NCBI GenBank assembly: GCA_025361705.1
Contig: JANYJW010000059.1
Span: forward strand, 1 to 64,000
Direction of reading: 5' to 3'
Length of the DNA: 64,000 nt
Source: Gemmatimonas sp.
GTDB taxonomy: Bacteria; Gemmatimonadota; Gemmatimonadetes; Gemmatimonadales; Gemmatimonadaceae
Shown here in pieces: positions 45,584-54,304 of the stretch; position 1 is the first letter of the stretch; each line of letters begins with the position of its first letter. Below the pieces are notes generated by a model. It was not told where the DNA came from and made no database searches. It was given only the letters and a program-made list of their open reading frames with translations. Both the position numbers and the translations under genes were made by a program.

Positions 45584-46807
45584 GTGGCCCTCGTGGCACT
45601 GTGCGTCCTCGTCGCGGCGCTCTGCGCCGCTGCCGACGGTGCGCTGCTCACCATCGACGTGGACGCGCCGGCCGACGAGCCCGGGCTGCACCGCTTCCTC
45701 CGCGCGCGCGAAGCCACGCATCGCGCGCTGGCATTCGGGCGCATCCTGGCGCAGTTGGCGGCCGGGGCACTGCTGGCGATCGCGCTCGAGGCCGCCGTGC
45801 ATCCGTTGCTCGCCTCGGTCGTGGCCATCGGCACCATCGTCGTCTCTGAAAGTGGCGCACGTGCGCTCGGCGATGTGCTCGGCGTCCGGGCGCTGCGGCG
45901 CTTGGCGCCCGTGGTCGGGGCGGCCACGGTGCTCCTGCGTCCGGTCGTGTCCCTCGGCGCGTGGTGCGACGCGGGACTCGCCAAGTTGCTGCCGCAGCGC
46001 ACGAACGACGAGACGCGCGATGCCGACGTGGAGCGCTTTCGGGAGGTGGTGGCAGCCGAGGTGGCCGACGCCGACGCGGGCGCAGCCGCCCAGCAACTGC
46101 TCACCGGCGTGTTCGCGTTGGGCGACACGCAGGTGCGCGACATCATGGTACCCCGCGTCGACATCGTCGGCGTCGAGCGCGATGCGCCGTGGTCCGAGGT
46201 TGTGGCGCGCGTGCGCAGTGCCAGGCACTCGCGTCTCGTGGTGTACGGCGAGGACCTCGATGAGGTGGAGGGGATCCTGTACGCCAAGGATCTGCTGCAC
46301 GCCGTACTCGACGACGCGGAGCCGGCCGCTGGCTGGCGCTCGCTGGTGCGTCCCGCCTGGTGCATTCCGCCCACCAACACGGTCGACGCACAGCTGCGGG
46401 ATTTCCGCTTTAACCGGCGGCACATTGCGCTCGTCGTCGACGAGTTCGGGGGCATCGCCGGACTCGTCACGCTCGAGGATGTGCTGGAGCTGATCGTCGG
46501 CGACATCCGCGACGAGAATGACGGCGAAAACGAGGATCAGGTTGCGCGGGAAGGGAACGACCGCTTCTGGCTGCCCGCACGCGTGACGCTCGAGGCGCTC
46601 TCCACGCTCACGCGCCACGACTTCCGCCGCGACGATGTGACGACCGTTGGCGGGCTCGTCTACGAGTTGTTTGATGGCGTGCCGGAGCCTGGCGAGGACC
46701 TCGAGGTCGACGGCTTCCGCGTGGTGGTCGAACAGATGCGCGGTCGACGTATCGAACGGGTCTATTTTGAGCGTCTTGCCCCTTTAACGGATCTGGACGC
46801 CGAATGA
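45584..46807 (+). CDS. CNNM/CBS-domain (HlyC/CorC-type) membrane protein
   Basis: A 407-residue protein starting at GTG 45584, five bases after ybeY. The N-terminal 140 residues are a divergent DUF21/CNNM membrane domain with about four hydrophobic segments. The paired CBS domains lie at about residues 180-310 (QVRDIMVPRVDIVGVERD, then RHIALVVDEFGGIAGLVTLEDV), and the CorC/HlyC FAD-like domain follows at about 325-405 (FWLPARVTLEAL, DVTTVGGLVYELF). Relatives are linked to Mg2+ or cation homeostasis. ybeZ-ybeY-ybeX(corC) is a common gene order, which this matches. Confidence 0.87.
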   Translation: MALVALCVLVAALCAAADGALLTIDVDAPADEPGLHRFLRAREATHRALAFGRILAQLAAGALLAIALEAAVHPLLASVVAIGTIVVSESGARALGDVLGVRALRRLAPVVGAATVLLRPVVSLGAWCDAGLAKLLPQRTNDETRDADVERFREVVAAEVADADAGAAAQQLLTGVFALGDTQVRDIMVPRVDIVGVERDAPWSEVVARVRSARHSRLVVYGEDLDEVEGILYAKDLLHAVLDDAEPAAGWRSLVRPAWCIPPTNTVDAQLRDFRFNRRHIALVVDEFGGIAGLVTLEDVLELIVGDIRDENDGENEDQVAREGNDRFWLPARVTLEALSTLTRHDFRRDDVTTVGGLVYELFDGVPEPGEDLEVDGFRVVVEQMRGRRIERVYFERLAPLTDLDAE

Positions 46808-47763
46808 ACGCCATCGTCCTCGTCCTCGTCTTCCTCGTTGCGTGGCTCACGGCCGCCGCGACGGCCGTGCGCACCGTCAGCCGCATCTGGCTGCGGCACT
46901 GGGCCGAACGGCGTCTCGCCGGCATGGACGATGCGGGTGCGTTCGCCGTCCGCCCGCCGAGACTGCTCCTCGCGGCCGGCACGGCCATTGCCGCGCTCAC
47001 GCTGACCATTGGCGTGGTGGCGGTCACGCAGGCAGCCTCGGCCGGGGAGGCCGCGCGCACGCTGCTCGTCGCGGCCCTCCTGTTGCTCGTGCTCGGGCAG
47101 TCGCTGCCGCGCGCTGTCGCGCGACGCTGGGGCATGGAACTCGTGCCCGTCTTGTTGCCGCCGCTGCACCTGCTCGCCGTGGTCGTGTCCCCAGTGCTGG
47201 CTGTGGTCGAGCGCGCCGGGCGTGCGGTGGCGCGCCCGGCCGCAACGGCGCCCGACGATCTCCGCGAAGCGCTCGAGGACTTGCTGCGCGAAGGGGAACT
47301 CGAGGGCGTCGGCGAGGCGGACGAGAGCGCGATCATCAGCGGGGTAGTGGAGTTCGGGGTTACGCCGGTCCGCGAGGTGATGACGCCGCGCGACCGCATG
47401 GTAGTGGTGGACCGCGCGCTCGCGCCGGCGGCCATGGCGCGCCTCGTGGCCCAGGCGGCGTACTCGCGCATCCCCGTCATCGACGGCGACCTCGATCACG
47501 TCGTGGGAATCATCCATTCGTTCGACGTGCTCGAGCGCCCCGACGCGCCGGCCGCAAAACTGCGCCGCGTGGCCTTTGCGTCGCCCGACCTTGCGTGCAT
47601 CGAACTCATGCGGACGATGCTGCGCGAACGGCGCCATCTCGCCATCGTTCAGGACGCGGCGGGCGTCACGCTTGGCCTGGCGACGCTCGAGGACCTCGTG
47701 GAGGAACTGGTGGGCGACATTCACGACGAACATGACGCCGTCGCCCGGCGGGAGGGCGCGTGA
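46804..47763 (+). CDS. Second CNNM/CBS-domain membrane protein, without CorC domain
   Basis: A 319-residue paralogue of the preceding protein. A CNNM-like membrane domain (about residues 1-140, four hydrophobic segments) is followed by two CBS domains (about 185-310: PVREVMTPRDRMVVVDRA, YSRIPVIDGDLDHVVGIIHS, HLAIVQDAAGVTLGLATLED). It ends right after the second CBS (GDIHDEHD) and lacks the C-terminal CorC/HlyC domain of its neighbour. The two may form a heteromer. ATGA overlap upstream, GTGA overlap with meaB. Confidence 0.83.
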   Translation: MNAIVLVLVFLVAWLTAAATAVRTVSRIWLRHWAERRLAGMDDAGAFAVRPPRLLLAAGTAIAALTLTIGVVAVTQAASAGEAARTLLVAALLLLVLGQSLPRAVARRWGMELVPVLLPPLHLLAVVVSPVLAVVERAGRAVARPAATAPDDLREALEDLLREGELEGVGEADESAIISGVVEFGVTPVREVMTPRDRMVVVDRALAPAAMARLVAQAAYSRIPVIDGDLDHVVGIIHSFDVLERPDAPAAKLRRVAFASPDLACIELMRTMLRERRHLAIVQDAAGVTLGLATLEDLVEELVGDIHDEHDAVARREGA

Positions 47764-48851
47764 GCGATATCACCCTGCCACCGGGAGCGCCGCGCGTACT
47801 GCAGGCGCTGCTCGCCGACTTCCTCGCGGGGCGCAAGGCGGCGCTCGCGCGCATCGTGTCCATGGTCGAGGATGGACGAAGCGGCACCGACCTCCTGCTG
47901 GCTGCACTGCATCCGCGGGTGGGCCGTGCGCGGCGCATCGGGCTCACGGGCCCGCCGGGTGCGGGCAAGAGCACCCTCACCACCGGCCTTGCGGCGCTGC
48001 TTCGCGCACAGGGCCTGACGGTTGGCATCGTGGCCGTCGACCCCACCTCGCCATTCTCCGGCGGTGCGTTGCTGGGTGACCGCGTGCGCATGGAGGCGGT
48101 CGCCCTCGACCCCGGTGTCTTCATTCGCTCCATGGCCACGCGCGGCTCGCTGGGCGGGCTCGCCGGCACCACGCGCGAAGTCTGCGACGTGCTCGATGCC
48201 TTTGGGTGCGACCGCATCCTCATCGAGACGGTGGGCGTCGGGCAGAGCGAGCTCGACATCGCCCGCACCGCCGATACGTCACTCGTGGTGCTGGTGCCCG
48301 AAGCCGGCGACTCCATTCAGACGCTCAAGGCGGGCCTGATGGAAATTGCCGACGTCTTCGTGGTGAACAAGGCCGACCGCCCGGGCGCCAACCGGCTGCG
48401 CAACGATATCGATCTCATGCTCGGCCTGCGGGGCGGACATCACATGAAGAACGTCCCGGCGCACCACGGCATCGACCTGCGCCGCGTCGGCGTGGCATCG
48501 GCCGTTGCGATGCCGCCCGCAGACGCCGGCCCGCACTGGGCGCAGCCGGTGCTGCGAGCGGTCGGCGTGACAGGCGAAGGACTGCCCGAGCTGATGGCCG
48601 CCCTCGACGGGCACTCCGCGTATCTTGCAGAGAGCGGCGAGCTGGACGTGCGGCGTCGGGCGCGCCTGCGCGAACGAGTCAAGGATGTGGTCTTCCAGCG
48701 CCTGACGCGCCGCCTGTGGCACGATGCAGCAACCAACGCATGGATCGACGCCCAGGTGGGCGACCTCGCCGCAGGGCGCACCACCCCGTATGCCGTGGCT
48801 GACGCGCTGCTCCTGAAAAGCGGTGCCCTGATGACCGGAGAACCCGCATGA
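47760..48851 (+). CDS. meaB: MeaB/ArgK-type G-protein chaperone of B12-dependent mutase
   Basis: A 363-residue SIMIBI-class GTPase that loads and protects the adenosylcobalamin mutase. Walker A is GPPGAGKST (residues 64-72); [33 protein letters not shown] and the guanine-specificity motif VVNKAD are present. The gene runs straight into the mutase large-subunit gene (ATGA overlap), the classic partnership. The C-terminal dimerisation arm ([16 protein letters not shown]) is intact. Confidence 0.95.
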   Translation: MSDITLPPGAPRVLQALLADFLAGRKAALARIVSMVEDGRSGTDLLLAALHPRVGRARRIGLTGPPGAGKSTLTTGLAALLRAQGLTVGIVAVDPTSPFSGGALLGDRVRMEAVALDPGVFIRSMATRGSLGGLAGTTREVCDVLDAFGCDRILIETVGVGQSELDIARTADTSLVVLVPEAGDSIQTLKAGLMEIADVFVVNKADRPGANRLRNDIDLMLGLRGGHHMKNVPAHHGIDLRRVGVASAVAMPPADAGPHWAQPVLRAVGVTGEGLPELMAALDGHSAYLAESGELDVRRRARLRERVKDVVFQRLTRRLWHDAATNAWIDAQVGDLAAGRTTPYAVADALLLKSGALMTGEPA

Positions 48852-50539
48852 CCACCCAACCCGACCTGGAAGCATCCCTCGACGCCATGCGCGCGGAGCT
48901 CGACGAGTTGCGCGCCCAGGTGGCCCGCTGGCAGGCGCGCTACGCCAAGGGCGAGACGCGCAGCGTGGCGTGGACCAACTCGGCGCGCGAGATCGCCCCG
49001 CTGTACACGGCGCTCGACCTCGAAGGATCCGGCGGCACGGCGTTTGAGGTGCCCGGCGCGTTTCCGTTCACGCGTGGCATTCACCCCACGGGATACCGCG
49101 GCAAGCTGTGGACCATGCGCCAGTTTGCCGGGTTCGGCTCGGCCCGTGAAACCAACGAGCGCTACAAGTTCCTGCTCGGGCGCGGCACCACCGGCCTGTC
49201 GGTGGCCTTCGATTTTCCGACGCTGATGGGCTACGACTCCGACCATCCGCGGTCGGAAGGCGAGGTCGGCAAGTGCGGCGTGGCCATCAGTTCGCTGGCT
49301 GACATGGAAACGCTGTTCGACGGCATCCCGCTCGACCAGGTGTCGACGTCGATGACCATCAACGGGCCGGCCATCATCCTGTGGTGCTTCTACATCGCCG
49401 CCGCCGAGAAGCAGGGCGTGTCGCCAGCGCAGCTGCGGGGCACCATCCAGAATGACATCCTCAAGGAGTACATGGCGCAGCACGCGTGGTGTTTCCCCAT
49501 TGAGCCCGCGCTGCGTCTCATCGTCGATTGCTTCGACTGGGGGGCGGCCCACGCGCCCCAGTGGAATACCGTCTCCATCTCGGGCTACCATATTCGCGAG
49601 GCCGGCGCCACGGCCGCACAGGAACTGGCGTTCACGCTGGCCGATGGCTTCACATACGTGGAACGCGGCATCGCGCGCGGCCTCGATGTCGACGAGTTCG
49701 CGCCGCGCCTGTCGTTCTTCTGGGACATCCACAACGACTTCTTCGAGGAGATCGCGAAGTTGCGCGCCGCGCGCCGCATCTGGGCGCGCCACATGCGAGA
49801 CCGCTTCGGGGCAAAGAACCCGCGTAGCTGGGTCATGCGATTCCACTCCCAGACGGCCGGCGTGACACTCACCGCGCAGCAGCCGATGAACAACGTCGTG
49901 CGCGTCGCCTACCAGGCACTCGCCGCCGTCCTCGGCGGCACGCAGTCGCTGCATACCAACTCCATGGACGAGACCCTCGCCCTTCCCACCGAGCACGCGG
50001 TGGAGGTGGCCCTGCGCACGCAGCAGGTGATGGCGTACGAGACGGGCGTGGCGTCGGTCATCGATCCGCTGGGCGGCTCGTACTATGTGGAGAAGCTCAC
50101 CGACGACCTCGAGCGCGAGGCCGAGGAATTGTTCGCCCAGATCCACGAGCAGGGCGGGGTGGTGCGCGGCCTCGAAGACGGCTGGTTCCAGAAGCGCATT
50201 GCCGAAAGCGCCTCGCGTCAGCAGTGGGAAATCGAGCAGCGTCGCAAGCTGGTGGTGGGCGTCAACGAGTTCGTCACCGACGAGACGCTGACCATCCCGC
50301 TCCTCAAGATGGACGAATCGGCCGCTGCGCAGCAGACAGCGCGGCTCGGCGCGCTCCGCGCCTCGCGCGACAACGCCCTCGTGCAGCGGCACCTCGATGC
50401 CCTGCGCTCGGCGGCGCGCGGCACGGAGAACGTGGTGCCGCACATCCTGAATTGCGCCCGGGCCTACGCCACGCTGTACGAAATCCGCGCCGCGCTCGAA
50501 GACGTGTTCGGGGCGTACCGCGAGCCGGTCTTCTTTTGA
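48848..50539 (+). CDS. Methylmalonyl-CoA mutase-family large subunit with isobutyryl-CoA mutase-type active site
   Basis: A 563-residue substrate-binding subunit without its own B12 domain. The barrel is intact: [14 protein letters not shown] holds the conserved Tyr-His pair, and [15 protein letters not shown] and [16 protein letters not shown] follow. Two residues that bind the free carboxylate in methylmalonyl-CoA mutase differ: Tyr89 (RQYAGF) is Phe93 here ([10 protein letters not shown]), and Arg207 (MVRNTY) is Gln211 (KEYMAQHAW). Phe and Gln are the residues of isobutyryl-CoA mutase, which moves a carbonyl-CoA group between isobutyryl- and n-butyryl-CoA. I infer a substrate without the second carboxylate. 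The probable B12-binding partner is at 60057-60470. Automatic annotation will likely say methylmalonyl-CoA mutase. Confidence 0.88.
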   Translation: MTTQPDLEASLDAMRAELDELRAQVARWQARYAKGETRSVAWTNSAREIAPLYTALDLEGSGGTAFEVPGAFPFTRGIHPTGYRGKLWTMRQFAGFGSARETNERYKFLLGRGTTGLSVAFDFPTLMGYDSDHPRSEGEVGKCGVAISSLADMETLFDGIPLDQVSTSMTINGPAIILWCFYIAAAEKQGVSPAQLRGTIQNDILKEYMAQHAWCFPIEPALRLIVDCFDWGAAHAPQWNTVSISGYHIREAGATAAQELAFTLADGFTYVERGIARGLDVDEFAPRLSFFWDIHNDFFEEIAKLRAARRIWARHMRDRFGAKNPRSWVMRFHSQTAGVTLTAQQPMNNVVRVAYQALAAVLGGTQSLHTNSMDETLALPTEHAVEVALRTQQVMAYETGVASVIDPLGGSYYVEKLTDDLEREAEELFAQIHEQGGVVRGLEDGWFQKRIAESASRQQWEIEQRRKLVVGVNEFVTDETLTIPLLKMDESAAAQQTARLGALRASRDNALVQRHLDALRSAARGTENVVPHILNCARAYATLYEIRAALEDVFGAYREPVFF

Positions 50540-51321
50540 TGCGCAAGCGAGTGACGGCTGCCACCGCCGACTGGTGGCGATCGTATTTCGACGCCGGCTA
50601 CCTGCGCGAGTACGAGCCGATGTTCAACCTCACCGAGGATCGCCGGCAGGTGGCGCGGCTGCTCGACCTGCTCGCCTTGCCGTCGGGCGCGCGGGTGCTC
50701 GACTGTCCGTGCGGTCAGGGGCGACACGCGCACCTGCTGGCCGAGGCGGGCTTTGACGTCGATGGCATCGACTTCTCGGCGCCACTGATCGACGCGGCGC
50801 GCGGGCGTGGAACCGGACGCACCCTGCGCTACCGGCGCGGCGACATGCGGCGCCTTCCGGCGGGCTGGTCGGGGCGCTTCGATGCCGTGGTCAACCTCTT
50901 CACGTCGTTCGGGTTCTTCGCCGATCCGCGCGACGATGCCACGGTGCTGCGCGAGTTCGCCCGGGTGCTCAAGCCGGGCGGCGTGCTCCTCTGGCACGGC
51001 GGTGACCGCGACGGCGTGATGGCCAAGTTCGTGTCCCGCGACTGGTGGACGACGGCCGACGGCACGCTGGTGGCGCAGGAACGCAGCTTCGACCCGCTCT
51101 CGGGGTTCCTCACCGTGGAGTCGTGCTGGCGCGGACCCCGGCTCAGCGAGGACCGTACGCATCGCATCCGACTCTACACGCCCACGCAACTCGCCGACCT
51201 CATGCGCGATGCGGGATTGATCGTGGAGCAGGCGTTCGACAGTTTCAGCACGCACCCGCTCGGCCGACGGTCGAGCGAGATGATGCTGCTCGCGCGCAAG
51301 GAGTCGCTGCACGTCCCCTGA
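50539..51321 (+). CDS. Class I SAM-dependent methyltransferase
   Basis: A 260-residue soluble enzyme with a Rossmann methyltransferase core. The SAM loop is RVLDCPCGQGRHAHL (residues 52-66), the acidic end of strand 2 is VDGIDFSAPLIDAA, and the post-loop strand is VNLFTSFGFFAD. The C-terminal part (FLTVESCWRGPRLSEDRTHR) is like that of methyltransferases with small-molecule substrates; the substrate cannot be named. It overlaps the mutase by one base (TGATG), so the two are co-expressed. Confidence 0.82.
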   Translation: MRKRVTAATADWWRSYFDAGYLREYEPMFNLTEDRRQVARLLDLLALPSGARVLDCPCGQGRHAHLLAEAGFDVDGIDFSAPLIDAARGRGTGRTLRYRRGDMRRLPAGWSGRFDAVVNLFTSFGFFADPRDDATVLREFARVLKPGGVLLWHGGDRDGVMAKFVSRDWWTTADGTLVAQERSFDPLSGFLTVESCWRGPRLSEDRTHRIRLYTPTQLADLMRDAGLIVEQAFDSFSTHPLGRRSSEMMLLARKESLHVP

Positions 51322-51695
51322 GCACCGGAGCCCCCCGATGCCCGGCCGATCCTCAAACACGTGCGCGCCGTCATGCACGATGCGGCGCCGGACATCGACG
51401 AAGACATCAAGTGGTCGATGCCCTGGTTCTGTTACCAGGGCAAGCTGTTGGCGTACATGTCCGGGTTCAAGGCGCATGCGGCGTTCGGCTTCTATCGAGG
51501 CGCCGACGTGATGGGCACTGGGGCAGAGGTACGCACGGCGATGGGAGGCTTCGGTCGCCTGGCCAGCGTGCGCGACCTGCGGTCCAAGACGGTCATCCGG
51601 CTACGTGAAGAAAGCCATACCGCATCGCCGTCACCATTGCCCAGGTGCGCGAGGGCAAGTCGCAGAACTGGAAGTACGAGACCAGGCGGCGCTAG
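51322..51695 (+). pseudogene. Remnant of a DUF1801 (YdhG-like) gene
   Basis: In-frame from the base after the methyltransferase stop, the sequence reads PEPPDARPILKHVRAVMHDA, then DEDIKWSMPWFCYQGKLLAY and GGFGRLASVRDLRSKTVI, a clear DUF1801 core. There is no start codon or N-terminal helix. At about 51598 one extra base shifts the frame (YVKKAI continues in another frame), and a second shift at about 51620 restores TIAQVREGKSQNWKYETRRR to a TAG at 51693-51695. A truncated 5' end and two frame changes mark it as dead. Intact relatives are small YdhG/iron-chaperone-like proteins of unclear role. Confidence 0.75.
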
Positions 51696-52129
51696 GGCGC
51701 CCGCACCACCGCCATCACGGGGAGGGTGCGCCCGCCGGCAAAGGTCAGCACGATGGGCAGCGAGTCGCCCGCCGCGAGCGCGCGGCGCAGCCCGTTCACC
51801 ATCAGGTGCTTGGCGCCCTCGGCGAGCACCAGCGAGTCCCCACCGGCGTTCACCAACGCCGAGTCGAGCGGCATCATGTGCACCATGCCGTTCATCGCCA
51901 TCGTCTCGTGCAGCGTCACGGTCTCGGCCACAGGCGACGACGCAGCGAAAAGGAACACCGGTGCGCGCTCGCCATTGACCAGCGTCAGGTAGACCGCCGT
52001 GACCGTGCCCGAATCGGCCGTGCGAGCCCAGGCGCCACGCACGTGCAGGGTCGAGGTGGTCTCCGGGGCTGGGGCAGTTCCGCCGCACGCAGCGGCAAGG
52101 ACGATGGCACTGACGGCACCAAAGCGCAT
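51692..52129 (-). CDS. PCuAC-type periplasmic copper chaperone, lipoprotein
   Basis: A 145-residue protein with a lipobox (AIVLAAAC, Cys15), so probably membrane-anchored in the periplasm. The cupredoxin-like domain carries the PCu(A)C copper site: His74 (VTLHETMAMNG), Met85/Met86 (VHMMPLDS), His108 and Met110 (AKHLMVNGL), close to the H-x10-M-x21-H-x-M pattern. Family members deliver Cu(I) to the CuA or CuB site of cytochrome oxidase. No Sco or oxidase gene is adjacent. The ATG at 52129 is chosen for the signal sequence. Its 3' end overlaps the DUF1801 remnant by four bases. Confidence 0.88.
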   Translation of the reverse strand: MRFGAVSAIVLAAACGGTAPAPETTSTLHVRGAWARTADSGTVTAVYLTLVNGERAPVFLFAASSPVAETVTLHETMAMNGMVHMMPLDSALVNAGGDSLVLAEGAKHLMVNGLRRALAAGDSLPIVLTFAGGRTLPVMAVVRAP

Positions 52130-52189
52130 CACGACCTCACGAGTGGGCCGAACCGCCGGCACAGTGCCGCGCGGTTCGGCCGAAAGGTA

Positions 52190-52234
52190 CTGCCGGCCGA
52201 GGGGACGCGGTAACGCGTTCCCCCTGGCCGGCAG
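52190..52234 (-). terminator. Long hairpin downstream of the SPFH gene
   Basis: CTGCCGGCC (52190-52198) pairs with 52226-52234, and the interior pairs further (ACGCG at 52205-52209 with 52214-52218), giving one long GC-rich hairpin about 25 bases after the SPFH stop. No U tract. It separates the copper chaperone from the SPFH and respiratory genes. Confidence 0.55.
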
Positions 52235-52258
52235 GTGCCACGTGTCAACGGTGGCGCC

Positions 52259-53026
52259 TTACGGCGCGTCGTTGCCGCCGAAGGCGCTCTTGAGCCCACC
52301 CAGCAGATCCATCGTCACCGGCAGGATCGTGCTGTTCCCATTCGCGGACATCTCGGTCAGCGTCTGCAGGTAGCGGAGTTGCAGTGCCGGCGGGTTGGCG
52401 CGGATGATCGTCGCCGCCTTGCCCAGCGTCTCGGCGGCCAGGAACTCGCCGTCGGCGCGGATGATCTTGGCGCGCTTCTCACGCTCGGCCTCGGCCTGCG
52501 CAGCCATCGAGCGCTGCATCGATTCCGGCAACAACACGTCCTTGACCTCGACCACCGACACCTTGACGCCCCACGGTTCCGTGTGCTCGTCGATGATCTG
52601 CGCGAGCTTCTGGTTGATGCGGTCGCGCTCGCCGAGCAGCTCGTCCAGCGTGGACTGGCCGAGCACGCTCCGCAGCGTCGTCAGGGCAATCTGCGACGTC
52701 GCGCGGCCGTAGTTCTCGACGGAGATCAGCGCCTTGGCGCAGTCGACGACCTGGAAGTACACGACGGCATCCACCTTGATGGTGACGTTGTCGCGCGTGA
52801 TCAGTTCCTGCGGCTCGACGGTGAGCGTCACCACGCGCGTGTCGATCTTGAACATCTTGTCGACCAGCGGGATGATGACGTTCAGCCCCGGGGAGCGCAC
52901 CCCGACCAGCTTGCCGAGCCGCAGCATCACGCCGCCCTCGTACTGCTTCACGATCCGCACGCCAAACTTCAGCACGAAGATGACGAATGCGGCGGCAATG
53001 ATGTAGTTCACCATGTTCCTGTCCAT
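52259..53026 (-). CDS. SPFH/Band 7 (stomatin-like) membrane protein
   Basis: A 255-residue protein with one N-terminal hydrophobic anchor (about residues 5-20) and an SPFH domain (about 23-185: YEGGVMLRLGKLVGVRSPG, RVVTLTVEPQELITRDNV, SVVEVKDVLLPESMQ). A helical oligomerisation tail follows (AAQAEAEREKRAKIIRAD). Such proteins form ring-like membrane microdomains. The usual NfeD partner is not next to it. It starts 35 bases after nrfD on the same strand, with GGAGA nine bases before its ATG, so it may share the respiratory operon. Confidence 0.88.
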   Translation of the reverse strand: MDRNMVNYIIAAAFVIFVLKFGVRIVKQYEGGVMLRLGKLVGVRSPGLNVIIPLVDKMFKIDTRVVTLTVEPQELITRDNVTIKVDAVVYFQVVDCAKALISVENYGRATSQIALTTLRSVLGQSTLDELLGERDRINQKLAQIIDEHTEPWGVKVSVVEVKDVLLPESMQRSMAAQAEAEREKRAKIIRADGEFLAAETLGKAATIIRANPPALQLRYLQTLTEMSANGNSTILPVTMDLLGGLKSAFGGNDAP

Positions 53027-53061
53027 GCCAGCGTCTCCGGGTAATTAGTCACGGCCTGCAT

Positions 53062-54303
53062 TCACGACGAAAACTTCGACCAGCCCTTCAATGGCCGGCG
53101 CACCTGCTCCTTCTCCTTCATCCAGGCCGCCGGGAAGGTGCTGACGTCGCCCCACAGCGGCAGCAGCCGCGAGAAGACGAAGATCACCACGAACGGCAGG
53201 CAGAGGATGAAGATGCCGGCGAGGAGTCCCTCGCGGCCGCCAATGTCGATCTGGAAGTTCAGGAAGCCGCGCAGGCTCTTCGAGAACATCTGCCCGCCCA
53301 TCACGACGTTCCAGCGCATCGCCGCCACCTGCGCGAGCAGCAGGACGCCGCACACCACGCCGATCACGTTGCGCACGCCGGGCGCGATGCGCTGCTTGAA
53401 CACCACCACCGCGCCCATCGCCAGGAACGGGATGACCGAGCCGAGCAGGATCTGGACGATGAACATGCTGAAGAAGAGCTTGGTCGTCACCAGCTCCTTC
53501 AGGATCACCCAGTCCTCGTTGGCCATGTACGCGTGGTTAATGAGCTCGAGCAGCTCCAGCGTCACGTCGATGATGAGGAAGTACCATGCCGTCTCGATGA
53601 GCGCGTTGGTGCACGGTCCGTCGATCTCGCGGCCGTTGATCCACTGGATGATGATGTAGCACACCAGCACCATCGCCACGCCCGACACGATGGCGCTGAG
53701 CAGGAAGATCACCGGCATCAGCGGGCTCGCCCACCAGGGGTTGGCCTTGATGGCGCCGAAGATGAATCCCACGTAGCCGTGCAGGCCGCACGCGGCCGGG
53801 ATGCCGATGGACGCCAGGAAGACCATCACCTTGTGATCGACGGCCTTGGCTTCCTCGGAAATGTCCAGCACGCCCAGCGCGAGCAGCCAGTACACCGGCT
53901 TGAGCGCGGGGTACTTCGTCTCGTTGTACAGATGGACAATATCCGTCCGGTACACGAGCCAGATCTCCACCGCGAGGATGAACAGGTACGTCGAGTAGAT
54001 GAACCCGAAGCCCGCCATCGCCGACGTCACGTTGGGCGTGAACATGATGTTCAGCGCCCGCTCGGGATGCCCCAGGTGGTTGAGCAGCGGCAGCGTGGCG
54101 AACAGGAGAAACGCGAACGCCATCACCATCGCGAACCGGCTGACCGGCTTCAATTCGTCCTTGTCGAAGACATGGTGCAGCGACGAGATGATGAATGCGC
54201 CGGCGACGATGCCCGTGATGTACGGGTACAGCACAATCATCGTCGTCCAGTAGATGTGCGCCTGATTGGGCAGGACGTACCCTTCGGTGATGTAGTGATG
54301 CAT
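53062..54303 (-). CDS. nrfD: NrfD/PsrC-family quinone-reactive membrane protein
   Basis: A 413-residue integral membrane protein with about nine to ten hydrophobic helices. It belongs to the NrfD/PsrC family, which exchanges electrons between the quinone pool and a partner Fe-S protein. Recognisable points are the opening QAHIYWTTMIVLYPYITG, LLNHLGHPERALNIMF and the charged DISEEAKAVDHKVM loop. The partner Fe-S gene lies one base upstream, so the pair forms a membrane-bound quinol (de)hydrogenase module facing the periplasm. No catalytic molybdenum subunit is encoded beside it. Confidence 0.92.
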   Translation of the reverse strand: MHHYITEGYVLPNQAHIYWTTMIVLYPYITGIVAGAFIISSLHHVFDKDELKPVSRFAMVMAFAFLLFATLPLLNHLGHPERALNIMFTPNVTSAMAGFGFIYSTYLFILAVEIWLVYRTDIVHLYNETKYPALKPVYWLLALGVLDISEEAKAVDHKVMVFLASIGIPAACGLHGYVGFIFGAIKANPWWASPLMPVIFLLSAIVSGVAMVLVCYIIIQWINGREIDGPCTNALIETAWYFLIIDVTLELLELINHAYMANEDWVILKELVTTKLFFSMFIVQILLGSVIPFLAMGAVVVFKQRIAPGVRNVIGVVCGVLLLAQVAAMRWNVVMGGQMFSKSLRGFLNFQIDIGGREGLLAGIFILCLPFVVIFVFSRLLPLWGDVSTFPAAWMKEKEQVRRPLKGWSKFSS

Positions 54304-54304
54304 G

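Noticed and set aside
48440-50443. Open frame of about 667 codons opposite meaB and the mutase gene.
   Set aside because: No recognisable protein features, while both plus-strand genes show complete catalytic motifs.
51322-51695. DUF1801 gene as an active CDS.
   Set aside because: No start codon or N-terminus, and two frame shifts are needed to read the domain to its end.
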